64,000 nt of DNA, taken from Chamaecrista fasciculata (taxonomy: Eukaryota; Streptophyta; Magnoliopsida; Fabales; Fabaceae). The notes under the pieces are model-generated. The model ran no database searches and was not told the DNA's origin. It saw nothing but the letters and a program-made list of their open reading frames with translations. This document shows, piece after piece, positions 54,138-64,000 of the stretch. Every line of letters begins with the position of its first letter. Position 1 is the stretch's first letter. The stretch lies in contig QANZ01044994.1 of NCBI GenBank assembly GCA_003254925.1, positions 139,889 to 203,888 on the forward strand, written 5' to 3'. A program made the translations under genes and the position numbers.

Positions 54138-54591
54138 GTACAAATGCCCTCCCCCTCTAATAATATATTGTTTAAGGCATCATTTTCTCATTTGTAGTTC
54201 AATTAGATGAAATAATGTTTACCATTACATTGTGTGGAAGATTTATGTTCTTCATATGGGGTTGGGCTGATTGCTATTTCTCAACCTTACTTATTTTTTA
54301 CTTCAATCATTCATTAGGTTTTGATTTCATTAAACAATACATACTCTATCTGCTTACTTCCTCATTGTTCCTGTCTCCTAGTTCATATTTGCTGAACCTA
54401 GTCTTCAATCAAATATCTCAAGGACCATTGGGCCTGATCCTTGACTCGGCCCATTAGTCAAACCTGGGCTCATACGAGTAAAAAAATTTGAGCCTTGGCC
54501 CAACACAGAAAAACCAAACCAAGGAAAAAAGGAGAGAATCAAGAGCCAAACACGACTCCCACACTCTCATCTTTCTCCTCTTTCAAAACCT

Positions 54592-54599
54592 AACCCTAA
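54592..54599 (+). promoter_or_regulatory. Telo box kept in the YJU2 copy 2 promoter
   Basis: AACCCTAA at the same place relative to the start codon as in copy 1. Two or three site II motifs upstream (about 54429-54500) are also kept. About 155 bp between them is deleted relative to copy 1, with CCAA at both deletion edges, which suggests microhomology-mediated loss. Confidence 0.55.
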
Positions 54600-54684
54600 C
54601 ACATCTTTCATAGGAAGAAGAAGGAGAAGAATAAGTTGAGAGAAGGAGTCTGAATTGTGAAGAAGAAGAACAAGAACAAGAAAA

Positions 54685-56859
54685 ATGGGAGAAAGAAAGG
54701 TATTGAACAAGTATTACCCACCTGACTTCGATCCCTCAAAGTTGCCTAGGGTTCGAAGACCCAAGAACCAACAGATCAAGGTTCGTATGATGCTTCCCAT
54801 GAGCATCCGATGCAATACTTGTGGAAATTATATCTACAAAGGCACAAAGTTCAACTCGCGGAAGGAAGATGTTCTTGGCCAGACTTATCTCGGAATTCAA
54901 ATAGTCAGGTTTTATTTTAAATGCACCAAATGCTCAGCTGAACTTACCATTAAGACCGACCCTCAAAATTCAGATTATGTTGTTGAATCAGGGGCAACAA
55001 GAAATTTTGAACCTTGGCGTGCAGAGGATGAGGAAGAAGCACAAATGAAACAGAAGAGGGAAGCTGAAGAGATGGGTAACGCTATGAAATCTTTGGAAAA
55101 CAGAACCTTGGACTCTAAAAGAGAGATTGACATACTTGCTGCACTTGATGAGATGAAGTCAATGAAGGTATTTGTTGCTCTGATTGACTTGTTTTTAACA
55201 ATATATCAAATTTATTCAAATTAATGATTGCCTTTTAGTTTACATGTTTAGTGCATTGTGTCATGCTTCAAGGACTTTTTATTGTCTATTTGATGTTCAT
55301 TAATCTACAATTTGTACTTTTGCATGAATTTACTAATTCGGGCCTCGTATTTTGCAGTCTAGGCATGCAACTGTCTCTGTCGAAGCAATGCTGGAGACCT
55401 TGCAACGGGCATCAGCGATCCAGGTTAGTTGAAACTTGCTATCTATGGCATAAGTTGTTCCCCTCACTGATTTTATATGTGATAGTGATACTAAGCCACT
55501 AGTTATTGATTTTGAAAGTAGAAAAATTGTCTAACACAAGCAGCAAGAACCTGTTATGTATGTACAAGTAGAAAAGAGAATTTATTTAGACACATGATGC
55601 ATGTATGTCTGCCGATTCACTAACTTTCGAAACTTTAGAAATTGAATGAAAATTAGACACTGTACTGTATAGATAAGAATTCTAAGACCATATTGTATGA
55701 GATGTATAACTTTTTGACAATTTTCAGAAAACCTGTAAATTGTCTCAATTTTATACCCAAACCTATAAAATATATTCAGTGCCTTAAGTGTACAAGTTTT
55801 GGTTATTTTTTAACTTTTCATTCTTTTATCTTGACAATTTAATCTTACATCATATTTGTTTTATCTTGTCAGGCGAAGAAGCTAGAAGAAGAAGATGAAG
55901 TATTGATAAAATCAATTTTCTCACAGAAGTCAAAAGTGTATGTAAAAAGAGTTCGTGATGAAGATCTTGAAACCGATGAATATGTGTTTTAAAATGATGT
56001 GAAGGTATGAAAGTTTCAGATGAATTCCTCTCTAATTTATTGAAAAGTCTGAACCATCTATTACTCTCTACTGTCAGCATAAATACAATCTGAGATTTCC
56101 CATGGCATGTTTTTGCCTATAAATTTTTCGTTTGCTTTAATATATCTATTTTTTTGTTGGATGCTTCATAAACTTTTTCTTTGTTGTTTTCTTAAGTCTG
56201 TTGGCTATGAATGTTATGGTGTACTTCGTAATATAGAGGATTTATAGTTATGAGTAGAACTTGGTGAGAAAATTTTATTTATCAGGAAGGAAACATTTTG
56301 TGCATAATGGAAAACTGAGATCCTCAAATGAGAACACTAGTCCTAAAATGTTTTGAGTTAGATACGATATAATTTATAGTAGAATTTCTTAAACACTTGT
56401 TTTGGCATTTATTTAGGAAGTGCTGACAGTCCCTAAGTAGAGTTTCACACTTTGACCTGTAATTTGTAAGCCAAGGCTCAAAGTGCTTGTATGCTAAAAA
56501 TATGTCTAAAGGAACCTGTTGGTTTGCATTTTCTTTATTAGTTATTACCAAATGAAGATGTTTAAATCATCTAATAATTGTATTGGCTAATGTTCCACGA
56601 TCTTTGCTTGCAGAGAAAAAGAATGTGGGAGGAGAGCAAAGCAACTGATGTTCTAACGAAAGCTAGTTTGGGTAGTTTTGGTAGCGCCAAGACATTTAGT
56701 CCCTTTGTGAAGACTAACGTTGTTAAGAAAACAATAACATCTGATGTCAAAAGTGCTTTTAAATCAGAACAGAAGAAAAAAGTAGAGGAAAACATTGGAA
56801 CTACCACAACTAACAGTCTACAATCATTGTGTCAGTACTATGACAGTGATGAGGATTAG
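54685..56859 (+). pseudogene. YJU2 copy 2, two introns lost, early stop
   Basis: Close duplicate of 47603-50730. Exon blocks: 54685-55167 (equals exons 1+2 joined exactly, 161 codons), 55358-55423, 55873-56004 (equals exons 4+5 joined exactly) and 56614-56859. Introns 2, 3 and 5 of copy 1 are kept; introns 1 and 4 are removed precisely at the splice junctions (GGC CAG ACT and TCA CAG AAG). In the joined exon 4+5 a deletion of 18 bp turns the frame to TAA at 55990-55992, leaving 222 residues that still include the zinc set CNTC/CTKC and core. The stop is only 12 nt before the last splice junction, so the mRNA might escape decay. The last exon stays open downstream of the stop and ends in YDSDED. 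Could make a truncated protein; more likely a decaying duplicate. Confidence 0.88.
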
Positions 56860-58459
56860 TAATTTTGATTGTAAGAGATTTTGCATAATCACTTTTTCCT
56901 TTTTCGTATTTGCTTTTTCATGTACATGCTCCCATAGATTGTACATTCTCCCATAGATTCCATGGCTCGTGAATGCCAAAAATTGAATATTTGATGTGTA
57001 AGTATTTGGATTTTTTTGGGTATTTAATATAACTCCATTATGAAACGGAAAATAGAATTCTGGTCAATTCCACCCTGATTAATTATATATGCAGCAAAAA
57101 TCTTGTATAGGCCTAATTTGTCAACAAAGTCATGAACAATCATGGATATGTCTAATTGAACTATAATTTAACATGCCATTAGGAAGTTTGATTGACTTGA
57201 TCTGCAAAGATTGATTAGTTTTTATAATTTTTTCTTAAAAATACCACTGCTAATGATTTTTCTACATATTGTGTAACTATTTTCAAAACTTAAAGTGCTT
57301 ATAAACCTAAACAATTCTTAAAGACCTTCTTTCTATATACACAATGATTCAGACTAGCAATTTTTATCTGACCAATTTCCAAATAAAGTTAATAAACTGA
57401 AAATAGTTACTTATTGTAGAAAAATCAATATTCAATAGTCATTTTTGTGTGCGATCAATTTAAGAAAGACAAAACAGTAGTGAATTTACATGCTCTAAGA
57501 AATGACTTTAATTTATGATGGGAGACGAATTATATATATAAAAAAAAAACTTAAAAAAAAGTGATATATAATCAATGTTACGAAACCCGGACCGGACTGG
57601 ACGACGGCTCGGTTTGGACCGTTCAGAAGGTTGGACCTCTTTGAACCGCCCAAAACCGTTTCGGAACAGATTGACCCGGGTTGAACAGTGACCCGGAGCG
57701 GTTTTTAGAAAATTGGTCGGGTCACTATTTTCAATGAAAAATTCATTTTTTTAAAACTTTTTTTGTTGGTTTTGTGGGCCAAATACAAATAGGTAATATG
57801 AAACTCAATAGAAAATGTTGTAAACCTATTAAAACAAAGAAAAAAAACTCTTTTTTTCATTTTTACTAATCTAATAATTATTCATGTTGTAACTTTTGTA
57901 TATTTTATTTATGTAGGACAATGAAATTATGGATTCACACATATATGTTATTATTATATAAGTTTATAGTTATATGTTATTAATTATGGAATATTTATAT
58001 TTAAAATAATTAATATTTATTTTATTTATATATTTATGACGTCATCCGATTCGACCGTCGATCCAACCGATTGAACCAATCAACCTGTGACCAGAAAGCC
58101 TGTCCGGGCCACTCTCCGATTCAGGCCACTCTCCGATTCAGTTTTAATAATATTGGTAGATATGAATAATAGATATACAATCAATTACCTCTTCTTTTAA
58201 CATTATCTATTGCCATTTGGTCTTCTATTATATACACACCCTAAATTAGGTCGGTTATATTTCATTTGTGCCAGGATGTTTTTTATTTTTTTATTTTTTT
58301 TTGTGCCAAATGAAAAAGAACATAACTTAACTAAACTCTTGACAAGAATAGTAGTAGTTCATTGTCGTGTATTTCTCCGATTACTTTTTCTTCCCTATGT
58401 CAAGTGATTCCTTAGAAATGGGTTACTCATATATATTTTGTATAAATCACTCTCTTGAA

Positions 58460-58493
<34 letters not shown>

Positions 58494-59555
58494 GCCACAA
58501 CTCTCTTCTAATATTATACAAGTGCATTGTGTTTCTTCATTCATTGCTTAAAATGAGATATGGCAAAATTAATTGGTGTATTCCGTTAAGTCATTTCAAG
58601 AGTTATAGAAAGGTTGTTTTTTCTAAAGAAAATAGAAATATTTGAGATTTGTTCTGTGGTTGAGAGAAATCTCGAGCTAAAATACAACACATGTTTTTAT
58701 TTTAATTGCAAACAAAACTTCTTTTAAAGTAGTATATGCATTAACGAATTTGTGAATATTTTTATAATTGAAAGTAAATTTATGGATAGCATGATAAAAG
58801 GAAACTTTTAAGAAATGAATTAAAAACGCTTAAAAAAAATGGACTTTGAGTCTTTCATAAGATTACTCTTTTTGTAATTGTTTGTTCTATTTCTAGTAAG
58901 ATGATACATACTTTGTGACAGACTTTCTGTTCTTAACTCAACCCAATTTAAAATAATTTTAAATCTTTTGAAAGTATGTATCAATTTTGTTCTACTTCTT
59001 TTTAAGGGTGTTCGTGGTTTAAATTGGTTTGAGTTAAGAGCATATTGTTTGACATTCACTATAATTACTACTTCATGATGTAAATTTCCCATTTTACCAA
59101 AAAAAAAATGATGTAAATTTCCCAGATTTTTTTACATGCCACTTCTTTCTCATTCTTGAATATACTCGAAGAATATAACCAGAAACAAATTTTACTCCCA
59201 TGGCAATTTCATTCCTTTAAGGTTCAATATAAAGCTATAAAAAATGGGGGAAAAAATCTATCAGGTTCTGTGTTGAATTTTGGAACACTATTTACAGAAA
59301 GACATTGTAGAAAGCAGAGAAGACATCAAACAAAGAAGGCATCAAGCAGAAACCTTTTGACCAATTAGAATCATCTGTTTTCTATTGACATCTTTATATA
59401 GAGAATATGTGTGCAAGAGAATCACTACCTGATCCTTGAACAAGTTGTTGCATAGAGTGAACTTTGCTCAAACTCTCAAACCAAGACTCAGATAGCCAAA
59501 CAGCCATGGCAATGCAATCAATTTAAGAAAGACAAAACAGTACCTTGACCAAAAA
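56860..59555. other. Intergenic region with a long MITE
   Basis: No gene supported. The 3' flank of YJU2 copy 2 continues to about 56990. A (TA)n tract is at about 58465-58492. The MITE at about 57577-58150 is listed separately. Confidence 0.5.
57577..58150. mobile_element. Probable long MITE with CCGGACCGG-rich ends
   Basis: GC-rich ends flank an AT-rich centre. The left end reads GTTACGAAACCCGGACCGGAC; the right end has GTCCGGGCCACTCTCCGATTC and GTTTTAATAATATT. Subterminal motifs (CCCGGGTTGA, GATTGAACCAATC) resemble a common plant MITE type. Inverted ends are imperfect, and no clean target duplication was found. GGCCACTCTCCGATTCA is repeated in tandem at the right end (about 58107-58141). 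Confidence 0.5.
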
Positions 59556-61836
59556 CTACTCCCAGGAGGCACTCTGTCCACTCGACATAGCTCGAGCCTC
59601 AGCTAACGAGACAGCCATAGCTAGCATCATCTGTTCCTCAAAACTCTCGGGAACAATTGGGTCTGTCACATTTGCAAGGCTTCCTTCAACATCATCAGAC
59701 CGAGGTAGAGAAGCTAATCGGCTACCATCTGCTACAACCGAGCTTGTGTAGCTGCTTGCTGCTTCGGCCATGTGTGGTCCATGGTTCATGTCCCATTCAC
59801 CATGAACCCCAACCCTGGTCATGTCCACAGTGCCAACTGATGCCACCTCATTAATGTTGTCTGTAGATGGATAACGAACAGATTCTCTATCCAACCGATT
59901 ATAAAACCGACTAGCACCTTGCATATTGTATGATGAAACATTTCCCTCGGTGGTGGAGCTTGTAGATGATTCTCCCCCCATTTGCTGACGCTCAGCAAGA
60001 GCAGCAATCGCACAAGCCAGGCCCCCAGAGGGCGATGACGACAATTCAGTCTGTGGACCCATTGCAGATGAAACACAGTGGTCATCCATTTCGTATCGTG
60101 CAGAAGCAGCATCAGGATAAGATAAATTTCTCTGCCTGTCACACTCCTGTAGTGCAATATATATGTAAATATCTATTAAGTCATGAGGATCATCAAACAA
60201 ACCTAAGAGATTGCAAGGTAAGTTTCTCCTTTAAGAGAAATCAAAGATTACTCCTGAACTACTACAGCAAGCTCACAAGATTCGGAAAGCGTGAAGTCTT
60301 GATCTGAATTCCTGAAAGTTTCTTTTTTAACTTTTCTTTTTCTTTTTCTAAATGAACATTTAGTTACAAGTATGAAACATTGACACAAACATAGAGCAAA
60401 ACCTAATAGGGAAAAAGTAAACAAAATCCAAAACATAATCACCCGGCATATGCTGGTCTATTTAAAATTATTTATTAAATATTCCAATGTGCAAGCATGA
60501 ACAAAAATTTGCTTTCAAAGCTCTACACAATTGCACAAGCAGTGGCATCTATATTCAGGAAATGCTTTACACAGGGCCACCTTAACTCTAGTGGAGGAAT
60601 TTCCACAGTTGTGAATGCATGACTTGTGGGAATCACATTGTTTATATAAAATTTCTTATATCTTTGCCATAAGGTTCACATGTAAAAATAAAACAAGTGC
60701 CAATTTTTTTTTGAATAACCAATCATGACAGAGAGAATATAATTTTTTTTTTTTTGCAAGAAAGAGATAATATTAAGAAAGCTTATGTGTCATTTTATAA
60801 TTGAGGGGAACCTCATAAGATAAATACAAAGAACTTTATCTAAGCTTTTTCCTACAAATACACCTAAAATATGGCCCATATGTTTGGAAAGTTGAAACAA
60901 TGATTTAAAGTGTCAAGCATAGGTTAGACACTGACGAAACTTCTTCAAAGTGGTTCAGGGTATGAGCGTCCAAATTATTTTTCTTCACTGGTAAAGAAAA
61001 GGAGTGCAAGATAATGATTTGACATTTTACAATGTCACAACCATATTATTTAGCGATAACATGACCATACATAACAAGTAGGCCACATAGTACAGTGATG
61101 CATAGAGCTCCTTTACTTTATTCCCGTATAGACAGCACATTTTTTTTCAAAAGATAACCTATATATTTAGGGTCAGAAGTTTAGACTGACCTACTAAAGC
61201 TACCATTAAAATAATATAAGAAAGAAAATTTATAATGACAAGACACAATTAGAATTAAACATAACCTACAACTCATTATAAAAGCAACAAAAAGAAAACA
61301 AAGAAAGTAAATATGAAAAGAAAACTCCAAGTGCCTTAAACTATGGAACATATCAAAGTTATTTAAATGCACTGCTCTAAGCAAAGAGATTATTTATAAT
61401 TAATACGTAGAAACTGTAGACCAGAGTCAATTCAGAATAGTCATATATGTATTCCCATAATCCCTTTCCAGAAGAAGTCAACAAGATAGGATGTGATGCA
61501 GGGAAAAAAAATTATAATTCTTTAAAAAAGTTTACTTCATTTGGTTCTCATCATTGTCTAAAAGTAGTGCTAAACAAAATAAATGAACAATTTTATATTT
61601 GATTGACTTGGCACCAAATGGTAGAATTATAATGTGAGGTTGAAAGATTTATTTGAAAAATGACATTGAAAATTAACTTCATTCAAGAGGAGTGGTGATT
61701 ATCAATTTTACAACCAAATTACGCGCTCAATTGCTTATAGGTAGGCATATTTCAAACACAAGTCCTCACCTGGATAGAAAGCCAGACTGCTTCCATGACC
61801 ATAATGTCCTCAAGGTCAAACTCAAAGTCATCAACC
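59556..61836 (-). CDS. Probable RING-type E3 ubiquitin ligase (DA2/SIP5-like), C-terminal exons
   Basis: Two minus-strand exons: 61836-61770 (22 codons plus one base, VDDFEFDLEDIMVMEAVWLSIQ split across lines: VDDFEFDLED then IMVMEAVWLSIQ) and 60146-59556 (197 codons, stop TAG at 59558-59556), separated by a 1.6-kb intron (acceptor CTACAG|GA, donor CAG|GTGAGG). The last exon begins ECDRQRNLSYP, contains SPSGGLACAIAALAERQQ, a long Ser-rich stretch, and ends with EEQMMLAMAVSLAEARAMSS. These features recall plant SIP5/DA2-like RING ligases, whose RING lies near the N-terminus; that part is not visible, so the family call rests on the tail only. Upstream exons must lie at higher coordinates, in or beyond the window. 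Confidence 0.6.
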
Positions 61837-64000
61837 CTGCAGTTTTCAGCGTCAGAAAAATAACTATAAAAGCAGGCTGAATAAGACATGAAAGCACTCA
61901 TGCACATGTGTACATGACCAGACACTATTTGAATGCTTATTTAACAAGAGACATCAACCTAATTGGCCAAAGATCTTCATGGAGCTAAACTAGCAGAACA
62001 CAAATAAAACCATACTATCACTTATAATTTAGAATTTATTATGTTTAAATCTACTACGAGACATGAAAAGATAGAACATAGAAGGTGTAGGCATGTAGCA
62101 TTGGAATGGCTTGTTCATTGTACAACTTAAATGTATGGCGAAACTGCAAAAGTTGCAAACAGTTTCTCCCATTAATTATGATATACATTTTGATATTCAA
62201 CTTCTTAAAGAGTCATCCACTCCTCTTTCAATTATATGACTTTCAATTCAATTCAATTTAGGCATATGAAATCAGGCCAGCTACGACATGTGCAGAAGTT
62301 GTTTAGTAAGTAAAGGAATAAGCATTATCATTCCGCTTTTCTCCTTTTCTCTCTTGGGTAGGATGAGTTTAACACTAAAGAGGGAAGAACTTTCTTGATA
62401 TCTTCACAAAAAAAATTCAGCAGTTCAGTCAATTCGTCAAAATACTCATAAGCACCCAGATGTATGAAACTATCACTACAAGTTGATCAAATCTTAATCC
62501 AAATCAAATTAACATGGATCATTTATCGGTCTGTCTCTTGAATCCTTTTCTCTCTTGGGTAGGATGAATTTAACACTAAAGAGGGAAGAACTTTCTTGAT
62601 ATCTTCACAAAAAAAATTCAGCAGTTCAGTTAATTCGTCAAAATACTCATAAGCACCCTGATGTATGAAACTATCACTACAAGTTGATCAAATCTTAATC
62701 CAAATCAAATTAACATGGATCATTTATCAGTCTGTCTCTTGAATCCTTGTTTTCCCAAAGCTAAGTCAATTGCAACATCTGTGCATCTGAGCATTTCATC
62801 CTGTCTCACTACTTTTTGATCCCTATCCATCCTTATACAAAAAAAATTAAAATAAGGAATGAAAATGATGAGCAACTTATCACATCAATTACACCGTTGT
62901 TATATCAACAAGAGGATATTGATGGTTTGACAATAATCCAAAAAATCTATGAAATAATAAATTTTGAAGACCCACTATTTCCCTTGTTATACCATAAGAA
63001 TACGCCCTAATAATTACCTAGACATGACTTGGCAATGCAACTAGGTAGAGGATGACAGAATTATCTGGGCACACCTCATGCAAGTAAAAGACTGGAAGGC
63101 AAATTTAGCTGATGAGCCTGCCAGCTCAATATCCTTCATGCTCATCCTATGTGCCCAAATGATCAACTTCTTAAGGACTCTAAAGCAAAGAGGTACATAA
63201 AAATCTATATGTCATAGGTTAATCATGTCTCTCCTGAAACGTGAATCATCTATAGCAGTTTTCAAAATATTTAAATTGAAAATGTATTTATTTTGGTAAG
63301 AATAGTTTACCTAAAAGATAAACAACTAGTTACGAACTCCTGCATAAATTGGGAATTCAAAGTTTCTATTTTAAACCAAAACGTGACAAGTATACATTTC
63401 AAAACATCTGAAGACACATGCTCAAACAGCTTAGGAGGTGATACCATTGTCCAAGTGAACAAGCTGAAACAATGAGTGAAGCCATAAATACAGCTCAGCT
63501 GAGTTCAAGAGGCTTAAAGAATTTCCTGGACAATCCTTCAGGGTATAGATTTTGTTTCAAGATATAATGCAAGCAATAGGCAATAGAATTATAGAAACAC
63601 AATGCTCACTAGACTAGATAATCAAGTATTTTAACTTCCATAAATTTGTAATTTGATGTCGGTCAGATAAAATTGATTCTCAGAAGTATCACATCAGCCC
63701 ATGTCCTCCGCACATTTTAATTAAGTCAAATTTTGATGGCCACAGTAGTGAGATATAGAAATAAGCATGCTCTTCAAGACCTTGATTGTTGAGGTGCAGA
63801 CAGTTGACTCAAGCACAGAAAGCCAAATCAACAAGTTCAATGTGTCTCATTTTATAATCGACTATATACTTAATGAGATAACAAATATAAAAAGTTAAAA
63901 ATCAAAAGGAGTTGAAGTTAGCGGAAGAATCAAGGTTTCAAGAACCTACATAAAATCCTCATACAGGTTTTCAGATATGGCACATTTAATTCACTTTCTT
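61837..64000 (-). other. Upstream intron(s) of the E3 ligase gene; tandem duplication
   Basis: I found no further exon that I can support here. A 201-bp segment is duplicated in tandem (about 62343-62543 and 62544-62744), differing at only a few bases; both contain TTTTCTCTCTTGGGTAGGAT and TCAGCAGTTCAGT. An open frame of 64 codons at 62816-63010 (+) has no recognised product. Confidence 0.5.

Larger units (their letters stand above)
51033..54395. other. Insert of gene fragments between flank block and YJU2 copy 2
   Basis: In copy 1 the flank block (to about 47125) is only some 40 bp from the start of the shared promoter (ATCAAATATCTCAAGGACC, 47165). In copy 2 the same two sequences are separated by about 3.4 kb. 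This extra DNA holds a SOUL exon copy (-), a LINE piece (-), four methionyl-tRNA synthetase exons (+) and a second LINE piece (+). The ends show no clear transposon termini. Exact borders are uncertain by about 15 bp. Confidence 0.6.

Noticed and set aside
51033-54395. Insert as a single large Helitron
   Set aside because: A CTAG followed by T near 54.4 kb is suggestive, but the left end has no A|TC start and no terminal hairpin is seen; left as an undefined insert.
59657-60307. Plus-strand and alternative minus-strand ORFs up to 113 codons
   Set aside because: Shadows of the E3 ligase last exon; composition and frame do not fit a separate gene.

Overview
This is nuclear DNA of a flowering plant, most likely a eudicot. 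The genes have many introns with GT..AG borders. The proteins are plant types: a UBP15-like deubiquitinase, a gibberellin 2-oxidase and a SOUL haem-binding protein. The spaces between genes are very AT-rich and packed with transposon debris. I cannot name the species.

Layout. 1-9.7 kb: a complete 13-exon UBP15-type ubiquitin protease (+). 11.2-13.4 kb: a two-exon SOUL haem-binding protein (-) with a GC-rich hairpin transposon in its intron. 13.6-33 kb: a gene-poor block holding large foldback elements, small Helitrons (one group in tandem), a 123-bp satellite-like array, a SINE and one 159-bp assembly gap. 33-34 kb: a foldback element carrying an EXO70 fragment. 35.5-39.5 kb: a gibberellin 2-oxidase gene (+). 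Its promoter and introns hold at least four transposons, one carrying a malectin-like receptor-kinase fragment. 40.8-44.7 kb: a copia-type LTR retrotransposon with matching target duplications but almost no pol.

46-57 kb: the YJU2/CWC16 splicing-factor gene and its 5' flank are duplicated in tandem. The second copy has lost exactly two of five introns, carries an early stop, and is separated from its flank by an insert of about 3.4 kb. That insert holds a broken piece of the SOUL gene, LINE remnants and the first four coding exons of a methionyl-tRNA synthetase. 59.5-61.8 kb: the last two exons of a probable DA2/SIP5-like ubiquitin ligase (-), whose other exons were not found.

Four genes look intact or potentially functional: UBP15-like, SOUL, GA2ox and YJU2 copy 1. 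The ubiquitin ligase is seen only in part. They form no operon-like unit. The most informative part is the transposon and duplication history: repeated 9-bp target duplications typical of Mutator-like elements, two chimeric gene captures, Helitron families with clear ends, and an internal empty-site comparison that orders several insertions.
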